Shown here: piece by piece, positions 36,741 through 47,935 of the stretch | Numbering within the stretch: the stretch's first letter is position 1 | Layout: every line of letters begins with the position of its first letter | Assembly: GCF_025370935.1 (NCBI RefSeq) | Contig: NC_133472.1 | Span: 24,099,626 to 24,163,625 of the forward strand | DNA: 64,000 nt | Direction: 5' to 3' | Source: Choristoneura fumiferana | Taxonomy: Eukaryota; Arthropoda; Insecta; Lepidoptera; Tortricidae | The notes under the pieces: generated by a model | What the model was told of the DNA's origin: nothing | Database searches by the model: none | What the model saw: only the letters and a program-made list of their open reading frames with translations | Made by a program: the position numbers and the translations under genes

Positions 36741-37970
36741 TATTTCATGCGAAAAACACAGCCCGATCTGATATACTGCTTTGACAAGAAATGGAAAAAT
36801 TAAAAATATTTTTCTCCAATGTGCTCGAAAATGTCCGCCTAACTGTCACAAATATAGTACGCGCAGTTCTTCCTTAAAAAATGCCACAAATTAAAAAAAA
36901 AACCATTAACCTACTATATATACTTTTTATTTAAATGCACATTTTCACTACGATAAGTCAATCCAAACAACCAAATATTCGTGAAGATCAAATTCCCTTC
37001 TACAGATTTTTTCTTAAATTCCTAGGCAGAGATTTAATTTAGATATGTAAATTTAAATAATTATGCCAAATTTGAAGTCAGATCGACTGCAGTTACTGAA
37101 AGTGCGTCAAATTTAATTTGCAATTTTTGATCCGTACTATAAAAGTAAAAAAAGCGTAAAAGCTTGTAAAATGTGGTTATTACACTTATGATTCACACAA
37201 TTAACAATAACAACGAAAAAAAATGCAACATAGATTTTGACCCGGTTCAATTCCCAGGTATGTAGAGTTAAATTATAGGTAATGGCATTTTTATAAAATC
37301 TAAGATCAAAGGCTCTCTCTAATAGTTTCGGACTTCTTCCTACTGACCCATTTGGATTGATCGTCAAACTGCTCATCCACGAATTTATTTTTCCCGGCCT
37401 CGGCGATAATGTATTATTTCTAAATATATAATTTGGGAACCCTTTATTTTCTTCATATTTTGACGCACTGACTGGAAGAATTCAACGCGCTCATTTAAGA
37501 AAAAAATCTGTGTATCTGTAAGCAGCTAAGATGTCTCACTCATATTAATCTGGAACTTTGCTATGTGGTCTAAGTTATCTAACTAAGAAAGGTATTTTTT
37601 TAGTCTCGCCATGTCCGGGCGTTTGTCTGTTTGTCCACGGCTTAGATCTTACACTGAGTACTAGAAAACTGATTTTGGCGTGCGTTTCAAAATTTGCAAA
37701 CCATTTATTCGTAAATTGCCTAATGGAATACGTGTTGTATGTAATATGCTAAAATCAGCGTTTCAAATATCATATGCTAAAAAATGGTCCGCAAGAATTT
37801 TCAGAAAGTCATTTTTATAAATTAATTAACATAAAAATAAACTTATAAACGAACATTGAAATTTAAAAAAAGAATAATAACACAGCTTTATGAGTTAGTT
37901 AAAAACTAATCATACTATATTAGTTCAGTGGAAGTGTAGAATGCTTCCACCGTCATAAATTAATAAAAAA

Positions 37971-38930
37971 AAATGTAGTTTGAAATATACATTTCAGTCA
38001 AGTATAAACGCGTGCCTAAAAAAAAAATAAGCGGTTTTTTATTCAAGACTGAATTATAAACAGTCTATTTCTAGATTGCTACAGTCAAAGTGCCAAAAAT
38101 ATCGACGTTGTCATACAAGATTTTTTCAAAGTAAGTACGGTCCCAACCATTAACAGCCTTATTCAAAAAAGTTACAGCCTCCTTTAAGTCCATAAAGCCC
38201 GATGTAAAAACATATTTTTAAACTCTGGCCGCGCTAATCATCGATCCTCTGCTAATAACGATTTGTAGACCATCTTTATCTCTCTGCTAAAGTCACATAG
38301 GCCGCCACAATTAACACTTTTGACTAAGAAACCATAGGTTTCAAATCATTTATAGTAAGGCAGGCCGCAGATTAAAAAAACAGAAATTTTTTTCAGGAAG
38401 CGTTTCAAAATCCTCTAAATTACAACAATAAATATGAAAAAAAATAAGGATGATTAACATAATTATATTTTACAACATAAACATGGGATCTTACAAACAT
38501 CTCACTTACTACCTGGAATGCTGTCACTGCTGTCAATTAAAAATGTAGTTCTGAAATATACATTTCAGGTCAAGTATAAACGCTAAATAAAAAAAAAATA
38601 ACGCGCGTTTTTTAGTTCAAGTCTCGAACTACGAAACGCGTGCTATTTCGAGATTGCTAGCAGTTCATAAGTTCCCAAAAATCGACGTTGTCACTACTCT
38701 CCTCTGCCACAACTCTCCTCGGTCTTCCCTAACCATTAAGCTTTTGGATTCCGAAGGCAAGCTCACGTCTGCCGCCCCCAAAGTTAGCTCACACGCATTC
38801 ATGCCATGCTCTGAAAGCAGAGCGGTACCGAGGGCATGGTACTGCTTCCGTTCCCATAAGCTCTATGGGATTTCGATGTTAAAAGTCAAACCGTAACTCA
38901 AAGGAAAGCCTCCTGTTAAGTCCGCATACG
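37971..38930. repeat. diverged direct duplication, second copy with insertions
   Basis: The block at 37971-38113 (TGAAATATACATTTCAG, CAAGTATAAACG, GATTGCTA, ATCGACGTTGTCA) recurs at 38541-38693. The order continues, with CCAACCATTAA and GCCTCCTTTAAGTCC of copy 1 matching TAACCATTAAG and GCCTCCTGTTAAGTCC near 38731 and 38905. Copy 2 holds about 150 extra bases between those points. No function is recognised. Confidence 0.45.
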
Positions 38931-39599
38931 CATACCGTGACTGACGTTTCATCAGCCAAATATGTGGTCTACCAGCATAAAGTTGATAATCGTTTGCATT
39001 TAGGGCATTTTAGGCAAAGCTCTGCGCAGGGAGCGACACTAGCGCAAATCCACTTCAAAACCATGATAACGTCAGTTCTCTTTATATCTTGTCGCCATGA
39101 CCAAAGAGTATTAGTACCTATAGAAATCGTGATATATTTATTAGTAACCGAATAACATGATATTTTACAACAATAGTAACGAAAGAAGTATATTACCAAA
39201 ATTTTAATTGAAATAATACGATGTTATGGCATTTAAAATACAAAAAAAAACTATTCACGGTTTTGTGCTATTGCTGCACTCTGACGGGAGAAAATTTCAG
39301 TAATTGCCTGACCTTGTCTGTCAACTTGAATGTTCGACTGTAGCGACATATATTCATTTGCTGGGAACTTGTTTAAAAATCGATGGACCACTTATTTGGC
39401 TGATGGTACATTCAAGGGCATAAATATATGTACATTACCAAGGCGTCAAAAATATCTCTACACTTTTATGACACTAACCATAAGGTCGATGCATTGACGA
39501 TATTGATGTATATTTGACGCTACGGCTGTAAAGATATCTATACCCTCGACTGTACGCGCGCGTAAACTATTCGATCTGGTAGTTATAATTGAAATTCCT

Positions 39600-39969
39600 G
39601 GATTTTACAAAATTCCCCTGGGAAATCCAAAAATTAATATCGTGATCTTCATTGAGGTTGTGTTAAGAACAACAACTGTACAAAATTTCATGACTCTAAA
39701 CCCAGCGGTTGAAATTTCAAGATTGTATCCCTATCCCGTGGGAATATCGGAATACAAGTACCTAACCTATGTGTTATTCCAGACGTCCAGCTATCAACAT
39801 ACCAAATTTCATAACTCTAAGCCCAGCGATTGTTATTTCAAGATTTTATCCCTATCCCGTTGGAATATCGGGATAAAAAGTAGCCTTTGTGTTATTCCAG
39901 AAGTTCAGCTATCTACGTACCAAATTTCGCTCAAATGGGTTCAGCCGTTTTAGCGTGAAGGAGTAACAA

Positions 39970-40007
<38 letters not shown>

Positions 40008-40045
40008 ACACACACACAAACTTTCGCATTTATAATATAAAGTAT
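39600..40045. mobile_element. Helitron-like fragment with internal duplication and CA run
   Basis: Two similar halves (39690-39790 and 39795-39905) each carry CAAATTTCATAACTCTAA-like and 'ATCCCTATCCCGT-GGAATATCGG' sequence. A typical 3' part follows (GTTCAGCCGTTTTAGCGTGA, AGGAGTAACAAACATA), then a CA microsatellite (39975-40018) and CTTTCGCATTTATAATATA. This is the reverse reading of the ACTAATATTATAAATGCGAAAG end. The frame across it is a chance opening. Confidence 0.6.
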
Positions 40046-40344
40046 TAATAAAGGAGGAAGTAGGATTCCTAAAACGTCGCTAACCGAATTATTCGATACA
40101 AAAACTATGAACTCGAAAACGAAACGATTGCCATCTATTTAACGATATTTTTTGTTTTTGGTTGTTAATTAATTGATATAAATATATAATTGTAAATAAA
40201 ATTAATAATTACCTTTTATAATATCCAATTTGGTGCTGTCGATGTCGTTCGGATGTTATGCGCGCGTACATACATTTCGGTGATTAATTTTTATTTATAT
40301 AGAAGAGAAGATATATATATGTAAAAGAAGAAGATAGATATACC

Positions 40345-40472
40345 TAAGGCGTCCACGGACTGGGAGACGAGCTATCGGTAGGCCTCCAACAAGATGGAGC
40401 GACGACTTAGTTAAGATCGAGGGATCGCGGTGGATGCGGAAAGCACAAGACCGGTCTGAGTGGAGAACCTTC
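40345..40472 (+). pseudogene. retrotransposon C-terminal remnant (plus)
   Basis: In one plus-strand frame 'GRPPTRWSDDLVKIEGSRWM' and 'RKAQDRSEWRTF' can be read, with frame breaks. This is again the RTE-type C-terminal motif set. It is directly followed by the Helitron-like fragment at 40503. Confidence 0.6.
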
Positions 40473-40502
40473 GTTAAATTGATCTTTGAGCAAAAACTAT
40501 TT

Positions 40503-40712
40503 AAATCCATACTAATATTATAAATACGAAAGTGTGTGTTTGTGTGTTTGTATGTTTGTACGTCGGTCGCGTCGAAACGGCGTGACGGATCAACGTGCTT
40601 TTTGGCATAGAGATAGTTATCGGCCAGAGAGTGACCTAGGCTCTTTTTATCCCGAAAAAAGCACAGGTCTCGAGGGAACAGCGCGCGATAACCGAATTCC
40701 ACGCTTATATTA
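40503..40712 (+). mobile_element. Helitron-like (Lep1-type) fragment
   Basis: ATCCATACTAATATTATAAA, CGTCGAAACGGCGTGACGGA, GGCATAGAGATAGTTATCGG and GCGCGCGATAACCGAATTCC follow in the same order as at 34254. It abuts the retrotransposon remnant at 40345. Confidence 0.7.
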
Positions 40713-40849
40713 TGTACTTATATTATACTTATATTATGTTCCTGATCCACTTACTAAGTTGATAATAATAAAGTTTTGATATTAATATGTGTTAACTAGA
40801 TAAACAATACAGTTCTAATATCTATATCTACTGTGAAACTTTTATTAAG

Positions 40850-41130
40850 AAAATACAAAATATCCATAGGACTAAAACTACTATTAAATTAAAATAACTA
40901 AAACTAAAACTTTAATTAAAAAAGAGAGGTGGGCCTCTTGGCATGGTGCCCATCACGCAGGCAGCATTCCCGCGTTGAACTGCGATTTAGATTGCAGAAA
41001 GCTGCCGGCGCGAGGGTTGCCTGTTGCCTACCTATAGCTGAGCTCCCTGTGTAGCTCCAGCGCACCCTTACCCCAAGGACCTAGAGTCTCGACGCCGAAA
41101 GCAAAGAAATGATATTGGGCGCCGAGACAG
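40850..41130 (-). pseudogene. C-terminal relic of a second retrotransposon family (minus)
   Basis: The minus strand shows 'FGVETLGPWGKGALELHREL', 'TGNPRAGSFLQ' and, in a shifted frame, 'IAVQRGNAACVMGTMPRGPP'. The set 'ETLGPWG...EL...TG..RAG...Q...VQRGNAA..GTMP' is a conserved C-terminal domain of certain non-LTR reverse transcriptases. In-frame stops and a frame change mark it as dead. An A-rich tail follows at its 3' side (40850-40925). Confidence 0.6.
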
Positions 41131-42374
41131 CTACAGTCAACTAGATTGTTTTAAGGATTTAAGACTTTTCTTATCTTATATTTATATACTAATATACTCG
41201 TACTTTTGGGCTTTTTAGTTCTGTAGTTGTTGATGATCCTTCAGATCTAACTAAAATGTTGTCACTTAGTATTTAATATTATTTTGTAATTTGCTAAAAT
41301 AACGTATCTCGAATTGGTACCTATAGGTATTAGTTTTCAGGTTTGTACAAGTAGCACTGTTCTTGTGATTAGTTACTTATTCATTATTTACTTTCGTTTA
41401 GTTCAGAAAATGTGACTTCTTGTAACAGGTTTTTTTGGATGGATTGGATGTTAAATAAGTTAAATAACCTTACGTTTAAAATTTAAGTAGTCAGTTCATG
41501 TGAAAATAATCAGAAATTTAATTTATATTGAATCAAGTCGAACAAGTATGCATAATATTTGTAGTCACGTGTTGAAAAAATATGTACGGAAACGTGAAGA
41601 GCTACTTGTTTAAATGGTATTAGCATCGGTTTTGTTATTGAGCATAAAGCCAAATATTGGTAACATTCCCTCTTAAAAGTGAATTTGAAATCTCGCTTGA
41701 AGGTATTTTTTAAATTGTATAAAATTAAGATTATCTTTATCCGCGTCAACATGTTTGATTTCTTAACTTAAAAACAAAAGCCAAACTTAAACCTAGGCAC
41801 AATCAGTTTTATTTTGAACTGGGAGAATGATCCCATGATAATCTCTAGCTGTACATTTCGTTTGAAGCTGCTCCCTGTATATTTTACCAAAACAACTTTC
41901 ATGTACCTAGTAATACCGGTATTAGTTAAATGAGTCGGTATTAGCTGTACACAATTTATAAAATCCTCATCACAAGATTTAACGTAACGAAGAGTGTTTA
42001 ATTCTAGTTTTTAAAACGCCATTTCATTTGCAATTTATTTATTTGTTTTCGTGCATGCGGAGAACCGAAAGTTTTGTTATAATCACTAAATTGAATTAAT
42101 GAAAACCAAAATAATAACCAATGAACTAAAATAATTTCTTTGCTCATCCGCAAACTATTGAACAGGTACATTTAGTATCATCTCCCTTGCTACGGCTTGG
42201 GTCTAATTTCAGCAATAACAGTTAGGATTAATAAAACACGCCTTTACAGTAATTAAATAAAAAATCAAGGTAGTTTTATAATTATGACGATTAAAATATT
42301 ATTAATATGTTCTGGGTAGTTTTGTTTGAGAAAAAATATAGGTGGGTTAAGGAGTAACAGTGACAAATTAAAAC

Positions 42375-42655
42375 GTTTGTTGTGGTTTATTAGTCTAACA
42401 TCTGGTAGTACGGTGTATGGTTGTATTGCTCTGAAGATGAGCTCTGATTGAGTTCAAAACGCGTCAGTGTATTGTGGTGGTGGTGATAGATGGGTTTGTG
42501 TGTGTTCTTACAGTGTGGAGGTGGAGGAACTGCATGAACATATCTTGCATATACTAAGCTATCAAAAGGTCACGGATGAGCAAAGAAATTCTTTTAGTTC
42601 ATTGATATGGACTTCGCAAAGTAACGCCTTATTAAATAAATTATTTAAAAATAAT
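42375..42655. repeat. second longer copy of the repeat at 2599, internal part inverted
   Basis: The body, from ACATCTGGTAGTACGGTGTA through GTGTGTGTTCTTACAGTGTG to GGAACTGCATGAACATATCT, is the reverse complement of 2650-2820. The tail, GGATGAGCAAAGAAATTC through GCAAAGTAACGCC, is in the same direction as the tail at 2866. This shows that the two termini of the element are inverted copies of one another. Open frames across it are not coding. Confidence 0.5.
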
Positions 42656-43856
42656 AACCGACCACGGATTCATGTCAGCAAAATGTGGGCTAAGTAAACT
42701 TATATCACACATTACTGTACTGATTAGAATTTGGCTTCTCGCCAAATTTAGGTTTTAATAATCTCAGTTTTGGTCTGGTAACAGCAGTGCAGTGCCCCGC
42801 GTAAGGCTTGGTACCTTTAAACGGTTCCACGCGCTTGTAAAAACTGTACCTAGAGCGCTTTTTTCACAATTGCAGTACATCTATTTGAAAAATAGCCAGC
42901 AGCACTTTTCAAGTTTTTTTCTGTCATCGTATTTTGAGCCGTTGTTTTTGCGGTAGACGAATACGAGAGGCGAAATTATTTAACAAACGAAAGCAATCGC
43001 ATTTGCTATCTTATTCTATCATTGTCCTGCACCGTTTGATAGAGAGAAATGGTGAATATCATTTCGAGCATGTTAGACAATATCTATAGTCATGGAAATA
43101 GGTACCTTATCTTCATTTGGCATTAAGAGACTTAATTTAAAGACATACCTATTGTCAATGGCTAGTTTTTATAAAAAGCAAAATAATAGTTGATCCTGTA
43201 GGTGTTCACTGTTACAAAAAATTTAAACCCGAACTTGCGGCTTATTGCTCAATACAATTCAATAGTCTTATCTCAGAATCTTTTGCGTAATGTTGTAGAC
43301 CAATTATAATTAATGATGTTTAATTTTGACGCTACTCGTAGAGGAGAAGAATATTATGATGAAAAATAAAATTATTATCAAGTACTCGTCCATAGCTAAA
43401 AACAAAATAGGGAGAGGGTAAAGTGATTCGATTATAGTCGTGTATGAATACCAAAACTACGCCTTAATAAACGTGAAATGAAAATTGTTACTTTTATGAT
43501 ATGATTTATTACGCTATTACATATACATACAATTATCTTCTTTAGTTAAAGTGGATGTTTTGTTTAAAAGAAAAATGAAAACAAATACTTGTAACATGCC
43601 AGATCTCTTCTCGTTCTGTGTCGAATACCCCACCGTAGAGACACCGTAGCAGCAGGAGCGCTACGAATTCGCTACGCATCAATGAAATGTGCAACACGAT
43701 GTCTTAAGGGAGGAACATTATGGGTTTCGAGTAGATCACACCATGTCATCGCCTATAGGTACTTACGAGCAAACACTGGATCACTGAGGTTCCATGAGAG
43801 TTTAGTCCCGTGAAGCCCAGGAGACCTTCTTAATAATAGTTTGAAATGAAACTTAC

Positions 43857-43899
43857 CGAAGTGATATTCGTTTTTAGTGGTCGTCATAGTGTTTTCCAT
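43857..43899 (-). CDS. candidate first coding exon of an unidentified minus-strand gene
   Basis: On the minus strand an ATG in a good insect context (GCAAATGG) opens 14 codons (MENTMTTTKNEYHF) and then a consensus donor GTAAGT in phase 1. Just upstream on the same strand lies a dense CpG island (43925-44255), as expected for a 5' leader or promoter. I do not recognise the peptide. Because the exon leaves in phase 1 and the 10 kb exon needs phase 2, the two cannot be joined directly. At least one exon between them, or a separate gene, must be assumed. Confidence 0.4.
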
Positions 43900-43924
43900 T
43901 TGCAGTAATAATTATCGTCAATGT

Positions 43925-44255
43925 CGCAGATGGTCGGTACGGGTGCGTGCGGTCCGTGTAGGGGCGTGTGACAGCATCACCGGATGGGTTGGGCGGGCGG
44001 CGCGTTGATGCGGTGTCCGAGCCGCATCACTCGAGAGCAGAGCGGAGTGTCGCTGCCGCCGTACGTCGGTTGGCGCGTGTGCGCGGCGGTCGTTAGCGCG
44101 CGAGTCCGCGCCGGCCGCCGCGCGCGCGCTGCCGCCGCCCCCGCGCCGCCCGCGCCCGCGCCTCGACCGCTGCCGCCGCCCGTTGCGCTGACGCAACCGA
44201 AGACGTCGCCGACACGCCTGACCCGCAGGCCCCGGCCCTGACTATGCCGCCCCAC
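43925..44255. promoter_or_regulatory. CpG island, probable promoter/5' leader of the minus-strand gene
   Basis: About 330 bases are strongly GC-rich and full of CpG (runs such as GCGCGCGCTGCCGCC) inside otherwise AT-rich DNA. Open frames occur on both strands here simply because stop codons are rare at this composition. The island sits immediately 5' of the minus-strand start codon at 43899, which fits a promoter and untranslated leader. No TATA box was identified. Confidence 0.45.
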
Positions 44256-44904
44256 ACGTTCCCTTCTCGCAATTCCCCACACCCTGATCTGATCGGCAGT
44301 CTAACGTCTTTCACAGACATATTATAGAGGCGTAAAGCGTTACATCGATTTCACTGCTTTCTCAATCAATTCTCAATTATATGCCCTTAATAGAAACAAT
44401 TTAAAATTCAAGACTGCAATTTCTAATAAGTTAGAAGGCATCAAAAGTTTTTATATACCCAGTAAATTAATTCGAGCGAATGGGAAGTTTGAAAGTATTC
44501 GGAAGATAGCGTTTCATCACACTTGCACGTAAACAGCGCCTTAACACGCAGGCTCACTTTTCTGCAATGATCTGAAAACCTTTTTTATTTATATTTGTGG
44601 TATCAAATATTTAGTTCATGACAATATGCTGATTCAAGTTCAAAGACGTGGCTTACCTTAGCTCAAATTTAAACTCTTGCTTTTGTTATCGTTTTTACAG
44701 ATTTTTTTGGTACGAATTAATAAATTTGAATTTATTTGTTTTACCTAAAAAACTTTTATGGTTGTTTGCAATGCTTTTATGCTGCGGCAACATTTTTTTA
44801 TTTGCTTTAAGAAAGGCAATGGCATCAGATTCCTTCTTTCCATACATTCATTACGTGCAGACACTCCTCGTTGGTAACTTTTCCAATATTAGTTTATTTC
44901 CTCA

Positions 44905-45262
44905 CAAATGAGATGAAAAACATTTGTTTTACGAGCAGTAAAGGAATTAGGAGGTCGACTTAGGAAGCCCTCAGTCTTCGACTTCGAGCTTCTGGGTAGT
45001 CTCATTCGTAATTCCTTTTTACCGCGCTTGAGACACAATGACGTACTATTATAGGTTGTTAGCGGGTACACTAGGAAGGATGACTATCCCAAGTTTTGAC
45101 CTCGAGAACCCAATAATTTAAACTTGGGGCGACAATAGTACATTGTGTCTTAAGGGCGGTAAACAAGGAATTACGAACGAGAGTCTATTAGAAGCCCGAA
45201 GTCAAAGACTGAGGGCTTTAATGAGTCGATGTTCGTAATTCGACATGCAATGTTTTTCATCA
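44905..45262. repeat. inverted-arm palindrome
   Basis: The left arm 44905-45048 and right arm 45133-45262 are inverted. Both contain GATGAAAAACATT, AAGCCCTCAGTCTTCGACTT, CTTCT and TCGTAATTCCTTTTTACCG, plus GAGACACAATG. About 85 unique bases lie between the arms. The right-arm sequence plus about 60 flanking bases returns inverted at 47764-47935, so this is a repeat family rather than a single hairpin. Confidence 0.6.
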
Positions 45263-45389
45263 CATTTGCGAGTAAAATTGTGTGTTTGTAAAAGAAAAAC
45301 GAATATTTTTTCAAAAATTGGCGATACCGCAGACTACGCTCTCTCTCTCATCTCATTTTGTAATCATGGGTAAAGTGGCTGAAAGGAAA

Positions 45390-45555
45390 ACTGTCGCGTT
45401 CGCGTGACTGCGAAATATCCGGGAATGGACTGGACTCACAAGTGGACCAGGGATTTTCAACCGCGCCAAAGACCGAGAGAGATATGCGGCGTTGACCGCC
45501 AACCTGCACTAGTTGGAGAGACACTATATGAAGAAGAAGAAGATAAAGATTTTTA
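45390..45555 (+). pseudogene. retrotransposon 3' end with GAA tail
   Basis: A plus-strand frame ends 'FNRAKDRERYAALTANLH', a motif at the very C-terminus of RTE-like polyproteins, then GTTGGAGAGACACTATATGA and a (GAA)n tail at 45528-45545. Only the last 50 or so codons remain, with at least one stop. Confidence 0.55.
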
Positions 45556-45856
45556 AAAACAGAGAGAAACGATTCCTATTCATTGAATGGAACAAGAGAA
45601 GACCAAGTAACTCCGTGCTATTCCCAAGAGCCCTCCTACTTCCATGTAGACGGAAACTCTTAATTTTATCGATAAACGATATTTAAAGATCTTAGTAAGT
45701 AGTGCCGAGGGACATATTTTACCTACCTAACAAGCAGTGGTCGAAGCACGTCTGTAAACAAAATTGCTTACTCGCAAACTTATACGGCGCTCACACCGTT
45801 AACCATAACGACGACTCAGCAAAAGGTGGAAATATTTATTCTGTGATCAGAAATTC

Positions 45857-46277
45857 TTAATGCACATAACCTCCTGACCGATGCACATAACCTCCTGCAC
45901 TTCTTAATGCACATGACCTCCTGACCGATGCACATAACCTCCTGCACTTCTTAATGCACATAACCTCCTGACCGATGCACATAACGTCCTGCACTTCTGA
46001 ATGCACATAACCTCCTGACCGATGCACAAAACCTCCTGCACTTCTTAATGCACATAATCTCCTGACCGATGCACATAACCTCCTGCACTTCTTAATGCAC
46101 ATAACCTCCTGACCGATGCACATAATGTCCTGCACTTCTTAATGCACATAACCTCCTGACCGATGCACATAACCTCCTGACCGATGCACATAACGTCCTG
46201 CACTTCTTAATGCACATAACCTCCTGACCGATGCACATAACCTCCTGCACTTCTTAATGCACATAACCTCCTGACCT
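45857..46277. repeat. minisatellite with a 47-base compound unit
   Basis: About nine compound units alternate ATGCACATAACCTCCTGACC with G (21 bases) and ATGCACATAACCTCCTGCAC with TTCTTA (26 bases). Copies are nearly identical, and one 21-base unit is doubled near 46150. A reverse-oriented trace (CGTCAGGAGGTTAATC) lies at 46341. The 92-codon minus-strand frame through it is an artefact of the repeat. Confidence 0.9.
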
Positions 46278-46489
46278 GATTGATAGACTATCATAAACGA
46301 CATAAAGTTCGATATTCTTAAATCAAAAATTTGACTTGGGCGTCAGGAGGTTAATCAATTTATTGTTACTGCACAAAGTTTTTACGAATTTAACCTAAGT
46401 TTTTACGAATATTTTTTAATACTTATTATATTATATTTTTCTACAATTGAAACGATGGAATGAAACAGAGCTTGATAGAGTCCAAAATA

Positions 46490-46757
46490 AGGTAATTACG
46501 TATTACGTATTGAAGTGGCAATGGGCAGGCCACATCGCTCGAAGAACAGATAACCGTTGGGGAAGAAAAGTCCTCGAGTGGCGACCACGAACCGGAAGAC
46601 GAAGCGTTGGCAGGCCTCCCACCAGGTGGACTGACGACATCGTGAGAGTAGCGGGAAACCGGTGGATGCAAGTGGCAAGTTGTCGTTCATTGTGGCGTTC
46701 TAAGGGGGAGGCCTTTGTCCAGCAGTGGACGTCTTCGGGCTGATGATGATGATGATG
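46490..46757 (+). pseudogene. 3' end of a non-LTR retrotransposon reverse transcriptase (plus)
   Basis: Open without a stop from about 46447 to 46743, it reads 'LKWQWAGHIARRTDNRWGRK', 'VLEWRPRTGRRSVGRPPTRW', 'TDDIVRVAGNRWMQ' and ends 'GEAFVQQWTSSG'. This is the classic C-terminus of insect RTE-type elements. Its stop is followed at once by a (GAT)n tail, the typical 3' end of such elements. It is 5'-truncated but its remaining frame is intact, so the insertion is younger than the copy at 17 kb. Confidence 0.8.
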
Positions 46758-47763
46758 ACGTATTACGTCTAAAATAAGTATGTAATTTGAAATTTTGTTT
46801 GTTTGTAACTTTATGAATAAGGTAAATTGACAAAATCAGTTTTATTTCAATAGAAATCTAAACGAAGTAGAGTAATGATTCAGAGAAGAAGACAATCAAT
46901 TTGAAAAACAAAAATATATGTATATGTAATATATTTTTCACACCTCTCCTTCAGAAAAGTAACTTTTCCTCCCTGACGAGAGGGAGCAAAGTGCAACTTT
47001 TCTGTTCAAGGCTTTTCTAATATATCCTTCGCTACATTCTGGATTCAATGTACGCCCTCGCCGTAAATACACCATTTTGCTCCCTTGTGACACAAATAAC
47101 TATTTCATCCCACTTGCTCGTAAACAGTGTCGTAACATGCAGGCTACCTTGGTTGCAACCCCCCCAAATAAAACCCTCGACCTTAATGTGCTTGTCATGA
47201 AACCCGTGGTCAGTAAATGTCTATGCCCGTACTAATTTTCTTGTCATGAAGCTCAAGGTCGTTAAATGAGTTTTCTCAAACATGACATGAAATATTAACG
47301 TTGTGTTACAAATAATAGGCTGAGAAGTATCGCGCTGCAGGCGCTGTGGCTCAGCTGCGTGCGCGCGGTCACTCCAGCGGCCTGCAAAGAGAGAGCTGGC
47401 CGGCAATGCGACCGTCTTTTGTTTCAACGCGCGCTCTGCGACACGCACGCGGCCCACCCACAGCACGCATAGCAGCACCAACAGCAGCCAGCGCGACACG
47501 CGCGTACACTACAGGGCGACCAGACTAGCGTCCCGCCAGCTTCATTTCTTGTTTTTATTTTTATTTTATTTCATGTAATGTTTGAGAAAAGCACTATGCA
47601 AACCTCAACCGGAACCTGGGGTTGCCGGCCTCTACAGTAATGTACTATTGTTACTGCATGGTGTGCTGCAGCGCTTGCAGGCGCGCGGTGCGCGCACGTC
47701 GGGCACATGCTGCGGAGGAAGAGGACGGCGGGGAGCTAGCGCTGCCATGCAAGAGCGCAGTCA

Positions 47764-47935
47764 GCGGTATCGGCAATTTTTGAAAAAATATTAGTTTTTC
47801 TTTTACAAATTTACAATTTCACTCGCAAATATGATAAAAAAACATTGTTTGTCGCACGGGCGGCACTAGAATTACGAACATCGACTCATCAAAGCCCTCA
47901 GTCTTCGACTTCGGGCTTCTAATAGACATACAATT
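47764..47935. repeat. third arm of the palindrome family
   Basis: It is the reverse complement of 45170-45325: AATTTTTGAAAAAATATTAG, TCACTCGCAAATATGA, GAATTACGAACATCGACTCA and AAAGCCCTCAGTCTTCGACT. With the arm at 45170 it flanks 2.4 kb of DNA as an inverted pair. Confidence 0.6.

Larger units (their letters stand above)
10048..43856 (-). other. 33.8 kb repeat-rich interval between minus-strand exon candidates
   Basis: If the 43.9 kb exon belongs to the same gene, this is its first intron, possibly with a missed small exon. It contains most of the mobile elements listed separately. The stretches 15900-16190, 16480-17070, 25140-27900, 29030-29500, 33400-34250, 36750-37550 and 41150-42350 are AT-rich with nothing I can name. 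GC-rich islands at 28040-28130, 34775-34905, 35530-35640, 35930-36070 and 36160-36600 have no supported coding exon and could be regulatory. Confidence 0.35.

Noticed and set aside
43984..44320. Ala/Arg/Pro-rich open frames on both strands of the CpG island
   Set aside because: High GC content removes stop codons; the peptides are of low complexity and not conserved-looking.
45857..46277. CRISPR-like array
   Set aside because: Units are contiguous without unique spacers; it is a compound minisatellite in a eukaryotic genome.
47221..47499. Signal-peptide-like minus frame SRWLLLVLLCVLWVGRVRVA
   Set aside because: The frame has no ATG: its first codon is GTG and a stop lies three codons further upstream. 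No convincing exon borders.
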